64,000 nucleotides of DNA. Source: an uncultured Bacteroidota bacterium. GTDB taxonomy: Bacteria; Bacteroidota; Bacteroidia; Flavobacteriales; Flavobacteriaceae. The stretch is taken from assembly GCA_902608795.1 (NCBI GenBank), contig CACLPI010000004.1, forward strand, positions 1-64,000. The letters run 5' to 3'. This document shows, piece by piece, positions 26,438 through 35,215 of the stretch (its first letter is position 1; every line of letters begins with the position of its first letter). Both the position numbers and the translations under genes were made by a program. The notes under the pieces were generated by a model that did no database searches, was not told the origin of the DNA, and saw nothing but the letters and a program-made list of their open reading frames with translations.

Positions 26438-28744
26438 ATGAGAAAAATATTAATTTTTATGCTGTTCATAGGCTTAAATCATAGCCTTTATGCAGTAAAG
26501 AAAAATCAAAATAAGACGATTGACTCATTAACAATTGATATGAAAGTTAGTAAAGGTTTAATTAACACCTACACTAATGATGAAAACAAATTATATTTTG
26601 AAATTTCTGAAAATTTATTTGGAAAGGAACTATTAGTTGTCACCAGGCTGGCTCAACTACCAGGTAATTATGCTGGATATCTAAATGCCGGATCTAAAAC
26701 AGCTGAGCATGTTGTTCAATTTGAAAAGCATGCAAAAAAAATCCTGCTTAAAGAGGTTAGTTTTACTAATATATCTGACGAAGAAGATCCGATATCGTTA
26801 AGCATTGCAGTTAATAATTTTAAACCAATACTTGCGGCTTTTGATATTAAAAACTCTGAAGATGACAGATATCTGATTGATGTCTCCGGTTATTTTATGT
26901 CTGATTCACCAGGGTTTAATATTATAAGATCTTATGAAAAGGACAATTATAAAATGGGTGGAGTTGACAAAAAAAGAAGTTTTATCGACTCAGCAAGAAG
27001 CTTCCCAAGAAATACAGAAATACTTCACACATTAACCTTTAGTGTGAATAAAGCACCAAGGTCAAATAGAACAAAAACCTTTAGTTTTCAGATAAATCAT
27101 TCAATTATTGCTTTGCCTGATAATCCCATGCCTGTGAGATATGAGGATGAAAGGGTTGGATGGTTCACCTTAAATAAAATAAATTACAGTTCTGAAAAAT
27201 TAAAATCTGACAGTTATAATATCGTCAGAAGGTGGAGACTTGAACCATCCGACCCAGATGCTTATAATCGGGGTGAATTGGTTGAACCCATAAAACCAAT
27301 AATTTACTATTTAGACCCAGGGACACCGATGAAGTGGAGAAAATATTTTAAAATGGGAATCGAAGACTGGAATAGTGCTTTTGAAAAAGCAGGATTTAAA
27401 AAAGCTATAATAGCTAAAGACCCTCCTGGCGAAGAAGAAGACCCAGATTTTAGCCCTGAAGATGTAAGATACTCAACTGTAAGATATGTAGCATCTACCA
27501 CCAGAAATGCTATGGGGCCAAGTGTTTCAGATCCTAGAACAGGTGAGATTATTGAAAGTGATATTGTATGGTACCATAACCATTTGAGATCTTATAGAAA
27601 CCGATACCTTTTGGAAACAGGAGCTGCAAATCCTAGTGCAAGAACATTATTCACTCCCGAAAAAGAAATTGGTGAAATGATGAGGCAAGTCATTGCACAT
27701 GAAATAGGACATGCTTTAGGATTACCACATAATATGAAAGCTAGTAGTGCTTACCCTGTTGATTCATTAAGATCAGGAAATTTTACTCAAAAATTTGGTA
27801 TTGCAACTACTATTATGGATTATGCAAGATACAATTATGTCGCTCAGCCAGGTGATGAAAATATTAGGTTTGTTAGACAGCTTGGGCCCTATGACGATTA
27901 CTCAATAGAATGGGGTTACAGATATTTTGGTAAGAGTCCGGAGGAGGAAAAAGAAATTCTTAAAAAATTTGTTGATGAAAAATCATTAAATCCAATATAC
28001 ATGTTTGGTGGATATGGAAACGATCCAAATTCTCAAACAGAAAATATTGGTGATGATCCTGTTAAGGCTAGTATGTATGGCATCAGTAATTTAAAAATAG
28101 TTGCAAAAAACTTAAAAGAATGGACAGTAGAACCTAAAGAAAATTATAATGAACTTGACGAGCTTTACGGGGAATTAATTGGGGTATATAGAAGGTATAT
28201 CTATCATGTCCTTAAGCTAGTTGGCGGTATTTATGATACCCCTCATAATGAAAATCAAAAAGGAGTTATAAGGTATCTGAATGTTGATATTGATAAACAA
28301 ATTGAGGCACTAAAATTTATGGAAAAAAACCTTTGGAATACTCAAAATTGGTTGATGGATAAAACAATAGTATCTCAAATAAAAAGTGAAGGTATTCTAA
28401 GTTCCCTACAGGCACTTCAGTTAAGTGCATTTAACGGTATATTAAGTGTTAGTAAACTAAATAGAATGTTGTCGGCAGGAGAGTCTTTAGAAGGAAACCC
28501 TCTTTCGGTTGAAGGATTAATCGATAATTTATTTGAAACAATTTTAAAAAATCCCGAAAATCCCGATCTATCTGAACAAAGATTACAAATACATTTTGTT
28601 CAAAGAATTGACGAGCTTATGGGTGAAGAAAAATTAAATCCAAGTATTAAAGGTCTTTTATTAGATACAAAAAATAAGATATATAAACTTGCTAAAAGAG
28701 GGGGTGGTTCTCATTTTAAATACTTGAAATCTATTAGTGAATAA
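26438..28744 (+). CDS. Zinc-dependent metalloprotease of the DUF5117/DUF4953 type
   Basis: A 768-residue secreted metzincin-like protease with signal peptide (ending SLYAVKKN). The zinc motif is HEIGHALGLPH (421-431, Glu422 catalytic), followed by IMDYARYNYVAQPGD, which supplies the Met-turn. N-terminal DUF5118/DUF5117-like regions are recognisable (FKPILAAFDIKN, NIVRRWRLEPSDPDAYNRGE, PIIYYLDPGTPMKWR). Bacteroidota carry many such periplasmic or surface proteases. The TAACTTG at ~26415 resembles the -7 element of the repeated promoter modules in region 3. A tiny membrane ORF follows after 2 bases. Confidence 0.93.
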   Translation: MRKILIFMLFIGLNHSLYAVKKNQNKTIDSLTIDMKVSKGLINTYTNDENKLYFEISENLFGKELLVVTRLAQLPGNYAGYLNAGSKTAEHVVQFEKHAKKILLKEVSFTNISDEEDPISLSIAVNNFKPILAAFDIKNSEDDRYLIDVSGYFMSDSPGFNIIRSYEKDNYKMGGVDKKRSFIDSARSFPRNTEILHTLTFSVNKAPRSNRTKTFSFQINHSIIALPDNPMPVRYEDERVGWFTLNKINYSSEKLKSDSYNIVRRWRLEPSDPDAYNRGELVEPIKPIIYYLDPGTPMKWRKYFKMGIEDWNSAFEKAGFKKAIIAKDPPGEEEDPDFSPEDVRYSTVRYVASTTRNAMGPSVSDPRTGEIIESDIVWYHNHLRSYRNRYLLETGAANPSARTLFTPEKEIGEMMRQVIAHEIGHALGLPHNMKASSAYPVDSLRSGNFTQKFGIATTIMDYARYNYVAQPGDENIRFVRQLGPYDDYSIEWGYRYFGKSPEEEKEILKKFVDEKSLNPIYMFGGYGNDPNSQTENIGDDPVKASMYGISNLKIVAKNLKEWTVEPKENYNELDELYGELIGVYRRYIYHVLKLVGGIYDTPHNENQKGVIRYLNVDIDKQIEALKFMEKNLWNTQNWLMDKTIVSQIKSEGILSSLQALQLSAFNGILSVSKLNRMLSAGESLEGNPLSVEGLIDNLFETILKNPENPDLSEQRLQIHFVQRIDELMGEEKLNPSIKGLLLDTKNKIYKLAKRGGGSHFKYLKSISE

Positions 28745-28746
28745 AT

Positions 28747-28836
28747 ATGGAATGGTATAAAAAAAACAGAAAATACCTTTACGCAGCGGTAATATGCTGG
28801 TTTCTTTACAGAATTATTACATCGATGATGTACTAA
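28747..28836 (+). CDS. Possible 29-residue membrane micropeptide
   Basis: ATG at 28747, two bases after the metalloprotease stop. It encodes MEWYKKNRKYLYAAVICW and a further eleven residues ending SMMY: a basic N-terminus then one hydrophobic helix. Too short for standard gene calling. The tight spacing suggests co-translation, but coding status is unproven. Confidence 0.4.
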   Translation: MEWYKKNRKYLYAAVICWFLYRIITSMMY

Positions 28837-28837
28837 T

Positions 28838-29155
28838 TTAATCGAGCATATATTTGATTGCTAATGAACTTTTAGAAAATGAAATTTTAAGTTCATTCAC
28901 TCTTTCTTTGGAGCTTTTAATTTTAACTGAAAGATAATTGGTTTTTGCAAATTTATTTATTAAATCACTCAATGGTCCACTAGGTAATAAACTTCTTTTT
29001 TGAGGTTTAATAAAAACACTACTGAGTTGTAATTGAAAGTTGTGTTCGTATTTAAATTCTTCAAATGATATCTTCTGTAATTGAACCGACTCAATATTAT
29101 TATTTGAAAATGAAGTTAAACTAAATAATAATAAAAAGGTTACAAAAAAACGCAT
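28838..29155 (-). CDS. Small secreted protein, unknown
   Basis: A 105-residue protein with signal peptide (ending SFSNNN). The mature part is basic and partly helical (EEFKYEHNFQLQLSS, KSSKERVNELKISF). No family recognised. It lies 20 bases downstream of a membrane protein gene on the same strand and may share its transcript; it converges with the metalloprotease unit. Confidence 0.55.
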   Translation of the reverse strand: MRFFVTFLLLFSLTSFSNNNIESVQLQKISFEEFKYEHNFQLQLSSVFIKPQKRSLLPSGPLSDLINKFAKTNYLSVKIKSSKERVNELKISFSKSSLAIKYMLD

Positions 29156-29175
29156 ATTGAAAGATAAAAAATAAT

Positions 29176-29712
29176 TTATAATTCAGGGTTTTCTTTTTTT
29201 GAATAGTCTACTTTCCATAAACCTACTCTATACCAAAATGGGCTTCTATAAACTAATTTTTCTGGATATTCAACCTCCCTTTGTTTTACGACTGAAAGGA
29301 TTTTACGCATATTTTCCCCCTCACTTAAAGGGTTTTGTTTTGATATTCTAAAACAAACTTTATCATTAAAATCTACAAACCATATAGTCTCATGTCTTTT
29401 CTCTTTCCCTTTATCATCTTTACTTATTTCAGTAACATTTATAAAATGCTTTATTCCACTCCATGTTCCACTTCTATATCTAATCTTTGGAAAAAGAAAG
29501 GATTTAAAAATCCCGGTAGAATTAACTGTAACCCTATACACTATTGAATTAATTACTACAAAAAGTAATGGAATTGTGAACTCATAATAACCTTTGATTA
29601 TTTCAAGTATTTCGATTTCACCGTCCCATTGAAGTCTTAACATCATAAATAAAATAATTCCATTAGCACCTAATCCTATAATATTTAATTTTAATGTTGA
29701 TATATCTCGCAT
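29176..29712 (-). CDS. Membrane protein with PH-like cytoplasmic part, unknown
   Basis: A 178-residue protein with two N-terminal membrane helices (~8-25 and ~43-60, FTIPLLFVVINSIVYRVTV) and a strand-rich hydrophilic remainder (YRSGTWSGIKHFINVTEI, ETIWFVDFNDKVCFRI). This layout resembles bacterial PH-like membrane proteins, but I cannot confirm the family. Divergent from the repeat lipoprotein gene; two dyads lie between them. Confidence 0.6.
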   Translation of the reverse strand: MRDISTLKLNIIGLGANGIILFMMLRLQWDGEIEILEIIKGYYEFTIPLLFVVINSIVYRVTVNSTGIFKSFLFPKIRYRSGTWSGIKHFINVTEISKDDKGKEKRHETIWFVDFNDKVCFRISKQNPLSEGENMRKILSVVKQREVEYPEKLVYRSPFWYRVGLWKVDYSKKENPEL

Positions 29713-29734
29713 ATTAATATCACATATTATAAAT

Positions 29735-29768
29735 ATTGCACACAGTGCAATTTTTGTATATTGCGCAA
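29735..29768. promoter_or_regulatory. Two dyad symmetries in a divergent intergenic region
   Basis: A perfect inverted repeat ATTGCAC-ACA-GTGCAAT (29735-29751) and a palindrome TTGCGCAA (29761-29768) lie between divergent starts at 29712 and 29782. They could be operators for both genes; the first, followed by T residues, could also act as a weak terminator. Confidence 0.45.
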
Positions 29769-29781
29769 AATAATCAATTTT

Positions 29782-31014
29782 ATGAAAAAGTATATCTATT
29801 TATTCCTATTTAGCGCACTAATTTTTTCATGCTCTGATTCAGAAACAGATAATTCTACAGAGAATCTGACAACGGAAGAGCATATTCAATTAATCAAAAA
29901 CTACGAAGGTAAAATTGAAATTAGTTTTGACGAATTACCCGAAGTTTCTCAAAATCACATAAATAATCTCGAAAATAATATTACTGCTGAATTGATATTA
30001 TACGCTGAAAATTTAGGCTATGAAGTAAAACTTAGAAGACAGTCTAGAAGTTTAGTTTCTATTTTAAATATACTTTATATATACTTTGATGAAAATGGTG
30101 AACTACTTTTTGAGGAAAATTATGATGAAGACGATGATGGTGATTATGATGTTTTTGAAGAATGGGGAAACTACATGTGTTTTGATATACAATTTCCTAT
30201 TATAATAACTATGCCTGACGACTCTCAGGTGTCTGTCGGAGATGAAGATGAATTGTACGAAGCTGTAGATATATATTATGAGATGAGTGATGAGTATGAA
30301 GTATTGCCTGATATTAATTTTCCTATAAATATTGTTTTCTATTTTGAGAATGAAAACGGAAATGAACAAGAAGAAGTTATTGAAATTGGAAGTTATGAAG
30401 AACTTGAAATGTATTTTGATTTGTGTTCCGACGAGGACAATAATGGTTGGGATGATGAAAGCTGGTTTGAAATTGATTGTGTTGACCTTATTTACCCAAT
30501 TTCAATAGAGAATCCTCAAGGTGATATTATATATGTAGAAAGTGAATACTATTTACATGAATATATCAATCAATACTATCAAAATTGTAATAGTAATGAC
30601 TGTGGAGATTTTTCCTTAGTATACCCCTTAACAGTAGAATATTATTCTGAAACGAACGATCAAACTCAGGATTTAACGATAAATTCAGAAGAAGAGTTAC
30701 AAGAACTTTTAGATGAGCATTGTTATAATGATGATGGCGAAGATGGTCTTGATACATGTGGTGAAATAGTTTACCCAATAACAGTCGAAGCTCCAAATGG
30801 TAACCAATTTACTGGAAATAGTGAGGAGGAAATTATGTCATTTATTGAAGAATGGTCTTCAAATAATTGTAATACGATGGAGTGTGATACAGATTTTGAA
30901 TTGGTTTTTCCAATAACTATGGAGTTTGAAGATGACCAAGGTGATATAATTGTAATGACAATTCAATCTGAACTTATGCTTGAGGAAATATCCGAGCAAT
31001 TCTGTGAAGATTAA
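29782..31014 (+). CDS. Acidic lipoprotein with six alternating beta repeats
   Basis: A 410-residue lipoprotein (ATG 29782, lipobox IFSC) with a very acidic mature chain. After a ~110-residue N-terminal domain come six related units of ~38-45 residues at ~133-173, 178-215, 233-269, 276-314, 326-363 and 371-408. Odd units start with Cys and carry a short turn (MPDDSQ, NPQGD, APNGN); even units carry longer turns (FENENGNEQ, YSETNDQTQD, EDDQGD). All share a [F/Y]P[I/L] core and end in a helix such as SEEELQELLDEHC. The alternation implies duplication of a two-unit block. Probably cell-surface; calcium binding by the acidic turns is only a guess. Confidence 0.8.
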   Translation: MKKYIYLFLFSALIFSCSDSETDNSTENLTTEEHIQLIKNYEGKIEISFDELPEVSQNHINNLENNITAELILYAENLGYEVKLRRQSRSLVSILNILYIYFDENGELLFEENYDEDDDGDYDVFEEWGNYMCFDIQFPIIITMPDDSQVSVGDEDELYEAVDIYYEMSDEYEVLPDINFPINIVFYFENENGNEQEEVIEIGSYEELEMYFDLCSDEDNNGWDDESWFEIDCVDLIYPISIENPQGDIIYVESEYYLHEYINQYYQNCNSNDCGDFSLVYPLTVEYYSETNDQTQDLTINSEEELQELLDEHCYNDDGEDGLDTCGEIVYPITVEAPNGNQFTGNSEEEIMSFIEEWSSNNCNTMECDTDFELVFPITMEFEDDQGDIIVMTIQSELMLEEISEQFCED

Positions 31015-31111
31015 AATAAGTAATAATCCATACTGTTCTTTTATCTAAAAACTTAATTGTTTATTTTTTATTAAATTGTTATAACTAACTATTGTAATAA
31101 ACAAAACAATA

Positions 31112-31207
31112 ATGGGCTATAAAAATGATGTTTTTTTATATCTATGGATTGTGCTTATTATATATGCAATTCTTTATTCATTTTATAAAAACTATATAAA
31201 AAAATAA
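31112..31207 (+). CDS. Possible 31-residue single-helix membrane peptide
   Basis: ATG 31112 to TAA 31207 encodes a short polar start (MGYKNDV), one hydrophobic helix (FLYLWIVLIIYAILYSF) and a basic end (YKNYIKK): the layout of a genuine membrane micropeptide. It sits 38 bases before the PepSY gene on the same strand. Coding status is inferred from composition only. Confidence 0.45.
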   Translation: MGYKNDVFLYLWIVLIIYAILYSFYKNYIKK

Positions 31208-31244
31208 TTTCGAGTTTTTTTTAGATGTTTTAATACCAAGTAAA

Positions 31245-31937
31245 ATGAATAGAAAAATTTCACATAAAATTAGAAGAGCTCATAGATATTTAGGGCTTTT
31301 TTTAGGACTACAGTTTTTAATGTGGACAATTAGTGGATTATATTTTAGCTGGACTAATCTCGATGAAATTCATGGAAATCAATTTAAAAATCTTGATTAT
31401 GAACCAATGGCTTTTGAAGATTTAATTAGTCCTTCTGAGATTAATCACTCTGTTGCGATTAAAACCATTGAAATCCGTGACATAAAAAAAGAGCCTTTTT
31501 ATTTAATAAATGGGTCTTATTTGTATAATGCAAGAACCGGAGATAAAAAGACGATTTCAAAGGAAGATGCTATATATATCGCAAATAATCATATGAAAGA
31601 GGGCTTAGAAATATCAAGTATTGAAAGAATATATGAAGTTGGAAAACACCACGAATACAGAGAAAAGCTTCTTCCTGCTTATGTAATAAATTATATATCA
31701 GATGAAAATTTAAAAGCATATATCTCGATAGAGAATGCCAAATTCCAAACAGTAAGACATAGAGATTGGAGGTGGTTTGATTTCTTATGGATGACTCATA
31801 CTATGGATTATGAAGGAAGAGATGATTTTAATAATATAGTACTGAGAATATTTTCACTATTGGGTCTTATAACTGTATTTAGTGGATTTTCTTTATGGTT
31901 TGTATCTTCGCCAACTGTAAGAAAATTTTTAAAGTGA
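31245..31937 (+). CDS. PepSY-associated membrane protein
   Basis: A 230-residue membrane protein of the PepSY/PepSY_TM type. The N-terminal IRRAHRYLGLFLGLQFLMWTISG helix is characteristic, followed by a periplasmic PepSY-like domain (~60-170, SKEDAIYIANNHM) and a C-terminal helix with FDFLWMTHTMDY and VFSGFSLWFV. Such proteins are often linked to iron or flavin/heme reduction at the membrane. Its stop overlaps the GTG start of the monooxygenase gene (GTGA), indicating coupling. Confidence 0.88.
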   Translation: MNRKISHKIRRAHRYLGLFLGLQFLMWTISGLYFSWTNLDEIHGNQFKNLDYEPMAFEDLISPSEINHSVAIKTIEIRDIKKEPFYLINGSYLYNARTGDKKTISKEDAIYIANNHMKEGLEISSIERIYEVGKHHEYREKLLPAYVINYISDENLKAYISIENAKFQTVRHRDWRWFDFLWMTHTMDYEGRDDFNNIVLRIFSLLGLITVFSGFSLWFVSSPTVRKFLK

Positions 31938-33376
31938 AAAATTATACAGATATTATTATTGTTGGAGCAGGTCTTTCGGGTGTAGGTGCAGCATGTCATT
32001 TGCAGAGAAAAAATCCTGAAAAATCATATGTGATTTTCGAAGCAAGAGAAGAATTAGGTGGTACTTGGAGTCTATTTAAATATCCTGGCATAAGATCAGA
32101 CTCTGACATGTATACATTTGGTTTTTCATTTAAAACTTGGGACAACCCAAAGTCTTTTGCAGATGCTCCAAATATTTTAAAATATTTAAATGAGGCAGCA
32201 AATGAATACAAAATAAAAGATAAAATTAAATACCAGACCAAAGTATTAAAAGCAAACTTTGACACTCAAAATAAAATATGGTCAATAACCACAATTAACA
32301 AAGTTGGAAACGAGGAAACATACCACTCTCGATTTCTCTTTTCATGCACAGGCTATTATAATTATGATGAAGGTTATACGCCTGACTATAATGGGATTGA
32401 GAACTTTGAAGGAAAAATCATACATCCACAACATTGGCCTGAAAATTTAGATTATAAAAATAAGCGGGTTGTGGTAATTGGTAGTGGAGCTACAGCAGTA
32501 ACAATTGTTCCTGAAATGGCTAATGAAACATCAGAAATTACAATGCTTCAAAGGTCTCCAACTTATGTGGGTGCTTTTCCTAATAAGGATAAATATGCTG
32601 AATTATTTAAAAAATATTTTCCAAAAAAAGTTGCTCATAAGCTCATAAGATTTAAAAATATATTTGTTCAAATTTTATTTTTTCAGGCATGTAAAATCTG
32701 GCCTAACTATATGAAAAAATTACTAGTCAAAGCTGCTCAAAGAAAATTAGGTGATTTTCCAGCTAAGCCTCATTTTGAGCCAAATTATAACCCTTGGGAT
32801 CAAAGGTTTTGTGTTGCGCCTGATGGAGATTTATTTAGAGCCATTCGAAAAGGTAAAGCAAATGTAATCACTGATAAAATTGAGTCATTTAGTAAAAAGG
32901 AAATAAAACTAGCTTCTGGCAAAAATTTAGAAGCCGATATAATTATTAGTGCAACTGGGTTAAAGCTTCTAGCTTTTGGAGGGTCAAAAATTAGCATTGA
33001 TAACAGAACTTATAATCCATCTGATGCAATAACTTATAAAGGACTGATGCTTAGTGGGCTACCAAATTGTATCTTTTTCGCTGGATACACCAATGCATCG
33101 TGGACATTAAAAAGTGATCTAACAAGTGAATATACTAGTAGGCTATTTAATTTAATGGATAAGAAAGATTATTCTTTCTTTATGCCTAAAGTTGATAATC
33201 AAAAAATGAATATTTCTCCTCTTCTTAATTTAAATTCTGGATATATTAATAGGTCTTCCCACCTTTTCCCGAAGCAAGGTGCCAAGCTGCCATGGAAACT
33301 TTATCAAAATTATTTTTTTGATTATAAAATGCTGAGAATTAATAAAATCAAAGACAAAAATTTAATACTTTACTAA
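31934..33376 (+). CDS. Flavin-containing (Baeyer-Villiger-type) monooxygenase
   Basis: A 480-residue FAD/NADPH monooxygenase. The likely start is GTG at 31934, overlapping the PepSY stop; an upstream in-frame ATG would add 13 residues encoded inside PepSY. Motifs: FAD site GAGLSGVGAACHL near the N-terminus, ELGGTWSLFKYPGIRSDSDM, the Baeyer-Villiger fingerprint FEGKIIHPQHWP (158-169), and NADPH site VVVIGSGATAVT. These enzymes insert oxygen into ketones or oxygenate N/S atoms. Substrate unknown. Membership with PepSY and PNGase F on one strand is by spacing (22 bases to the latter). Confidence 0.92.
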   Translation: MKNYTDIIIVGAGLSGVGAACHLQRKNPEKSYVIFEAREELGGTWSLFKYPGIRSDSDMYTFGFSFKTWDNPKSFADAPNILKYLNEAANEYKIKDKIKYQTKVLKANFDTQNKIWSITTINKVGNEETYHSRFLFSCTGYYNYDEGYTPDYNGIENFEGKIIHPQHWPENLDYKNKRVVVIGSGATAVTIVPEMANETSEITMLQRSPTYVGAFPNKDKYAELFKKYFPKKVAHKLIRFKNIFVQILFFQACKIWPNYMKKLLVKAAQRKLGDFPAKPHFEPNYNPWDQRFCVAPDGDLFRAIRKGKANVITDKIESFSKKEIKLASGKNLEADIIISATGLKLLAFGGSKISIDNRTYNPSDAITYKGLMLSGLPNCIFFAGYTNASWTLKSDLTSEYTSRLFNLMDKKDYSFFMPKVDNQKMNISPLLNLNSGYINRSSHLFPKQGAKLPWKLYQNYFFDYKMLRINKIKDKNLILY

Positions 33377-33398
33377 TTAATCAAAATTTCAATCGACT

Positions 33399-34748
33399 AT
33401 GAAAAATTTATATAGACTTATCCTTTGCTTAACATTAATGACATGTGGATCAGACGAAAGTTCTGGGAATGATGACGTAATTAATTTACCTGCTATTATT
33501 TCAGCAAATGTTAGTTCTTTATCATTTGAAAGTACAATGGTAACACAGATTTCCAATTCTCAGGTAATTATTATAAGCGCTGAAAATACTACATCTGAAA
33601 TATTTGTTGTTTCACCAAACGGATATGAAGTTTCATTAGATAATAACTCTTTTTCTCAGGAAATTTCCTTTGTTCCTGAAATTTCAAATGAAATATATGT
33701 TCGTTTTATGCCGACGGAAATTACAAATTATTACTCTAGTTTATCAATATCATCACAAGAAGTAAACAATATTAACATTAATCTATTTGGTATTGGGACA
33801 ATGTTACTATATAATTACCAAACTTTTCAAAATCAAGCATTAGGCTTTGGTGGTGGTTTTAGTCAATCTTCATCTCAATTATTTAATCTTCATGATGATC
33901 TTTCAAACATAGAACAAATAAAGATGTTTTTACAAATTGATTGCCCTAGTACTGGATGTGACGATTGGGATAGATTTGCAAATGTAAAAGTCAAAGATCA
34001 AACCACTGGAAAATGGTATGAAATTGCAAGATATATAACTCCGTATTGGGTTGGAACTCAAGAGCTTGAAAGAGGATTAGAATTCGACGTTACAGATTTT
34101 AAATCATTACTTACTGGGTCAACTGAGCTGCGTATTTATATTGAAAATTGGACGCAAAAAGCAGATTTAGTTTCCATCGAATTTGATTATATTGACGGGA
34201 CTCCTGATTACCCGTACTATGCAGTTTCTGAAATTTTAAATTTTCATGCAAATTCCATCGATGGGGTTCCTTATGGGGTTTCTCACAACCTTGATTTAAA
34301 TAAAAATATTCAAATTCCCTCTAATGCAGAAAGTACATATCTAAGAACAATTATATCTGGATGGGGTCATGCTACACCTATTGATTCTGATGGTAGGCCA
34401 TGTGCTGAGTGGTGTTACAGAACGCATGATGTTAAAATTAACGGGGCAATAACATATCAACATTACATGGGACCAATCGGGTGTCCTACTAATCCAATTA
34501 ATAACCAGGCACCTGGAAATTGGATGCCAAATAGAGCAGGATGGTGCCCAGGAATGGCTGTACCTGTTCGAATTGATGATATTGGGTTATCTTTTAATGG
34601 TAACGGTTTCGATTTTGAGTATGATTTCCAAAATTGGTACTCAGACGGTGGAAGCACAAGTGGTCAAACTGGAGCATATTATGCCATATCATCATATGTT
34701 GTTGTAAAGAGCAGTACTGAAATTTCAAGCCCAGCTATTATAGACTAA
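33399..34748 (+). CDS. PNGase F-type peptide-N-glycosidase lipoprotein
   Basis: A 449-residue lipoprotein (lipobox MTCG) whose residues ~140-449 match PNGase F of Elizabethkingia over their length, recalled from that protein. The three catalytic acids are conserved: Asp191 in DDWDRFANV (Asp60 of PNGase F), Glu249 in LRIYIENW (Glu118) and Glu337 in CAEWCYRTH (Glu206). NPINNQAPGNWMPNRAGWCP is also near identical. The enzyme cleaves the glycan-asparagine bond of N-glycoproteins. An extra N-terminal ~110-residue Ig-like or ASPM/SPD-2/Hydin-like domain is not in PNGase F. Surface anchoring would release N-glycans for the SusC/SusD and GH92 system at 1-15.7 kb. Confidence 0.93.
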   Translation: MKNLYRLILCLTLMTCGSDESSGNDDVINLPAIISANVSSLSFESTMVTQISNSQVIIISAENTTSEIFVVSPNGYEVSLDNNSFSQEISFVPEISNEIYVRFMPTEITNYYSSLSISSQEVNNININLFGIGTMLLYNYQTFQNQALGFGGGFSQSSSQLFNLHDDLSNIEQIKMFLQIDCPSTGCDDWDRFANVKVKDQTTGKWYEIARYITPYWVGTQELERGLEFDVTDFKSLLTGSTELRIYIENWTQKADLVSIEFDYIDGTPDYPYYAVSEILNFHANSIDGVPYGVSHNLDLNKNIQIPSNAESTYLRTIISGWGHATPIDSDGRPCAEWCYRTHDVKINGAITYQHYMGPIGCPTNPINNQAPGNWMPNRAGWCPGMAVPVRIDDIGLSFNGNGFDFEYDFQNWYSDGGSTSGQTGAYYAISSYVVVKSSTEISSPAIID

Positions 34749-34750
34749 TT

Positions 34751-35215
34751 TTACTGATCGAGAATGACTTCTTCTGGAAGTGAGAATGATCCTCTTTTAA
34801 TTTCCCAAAAGTTTGAGATTTTATCAATATTGAGTTTTGAGTAATAATGAGGAAACTTGCCCTTACGGACTGTTTCATGAATTGGATTCTCATAAACTAG
34901 ATTGTCCGCAATATCATTGCTTTTGAACTGCAGTAATATCAAGGAATCAAATTCGTTAAAATAATAATGCAGTGTGCCTGATAATTGGCTAGCTGTTGAT
35001 AGATGAATAAAACCGTCTTTTAAATCTAACTCTGTAATAATATATCCGTTTTTTTTTGAATCATTCCATTGATTATGGGTTAAAATCTTATATACATTAT
35101 TATTCATTTTAACTTGTGGGTTTTGATTATTTTCAAAAAGTAACATTACAATAGCAATTGTAATCATTACCATTGACAAAGTTTTAAAATTTAAATTTAT
35201 TTTATCGAATGTCAT
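34751..35215 (-). CDS. DUF952 protein with N-terminal membrane anchor
   Basis: A 154-residue protein: a membrane helix at ~13-27 (MVMITIAIVMLLF) followed by a DUF952 domain (YKILTHNQWNDSKKNG, LDLKDGFIHLSTASQLSGTL, KFPHYYS). DUF952 is usually a ~110-residue soluble protein; the anchor is an added feature. Function unknown, possibly small-molecule or nucleotide-related by fold. It is third in a three-gene minus-strand operon and overlaps the preceding stop by ATGA. Confidence 0.82.
   Translation of the reverse strand: MTFDKINLNFKTLSMVMITIAIVMLLFENNQNPQVKMNNNVYKILTHNQWNDSKKNGYIITELDLKDGFIHLSTASQLSGTLHYYFNEFDSLILLQFKSNDIADNLVYENPIHETVRKGKFPHYYSKLNIDKISNFWEIKRGSFSLPEEVILDQ

Noticed and set aside
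33399-34748. PNGase F as part of the SusC/SusD operon
   Set aside because: It is 18 kb away and behind a monooxygenase gene; only a functional link is proposed.
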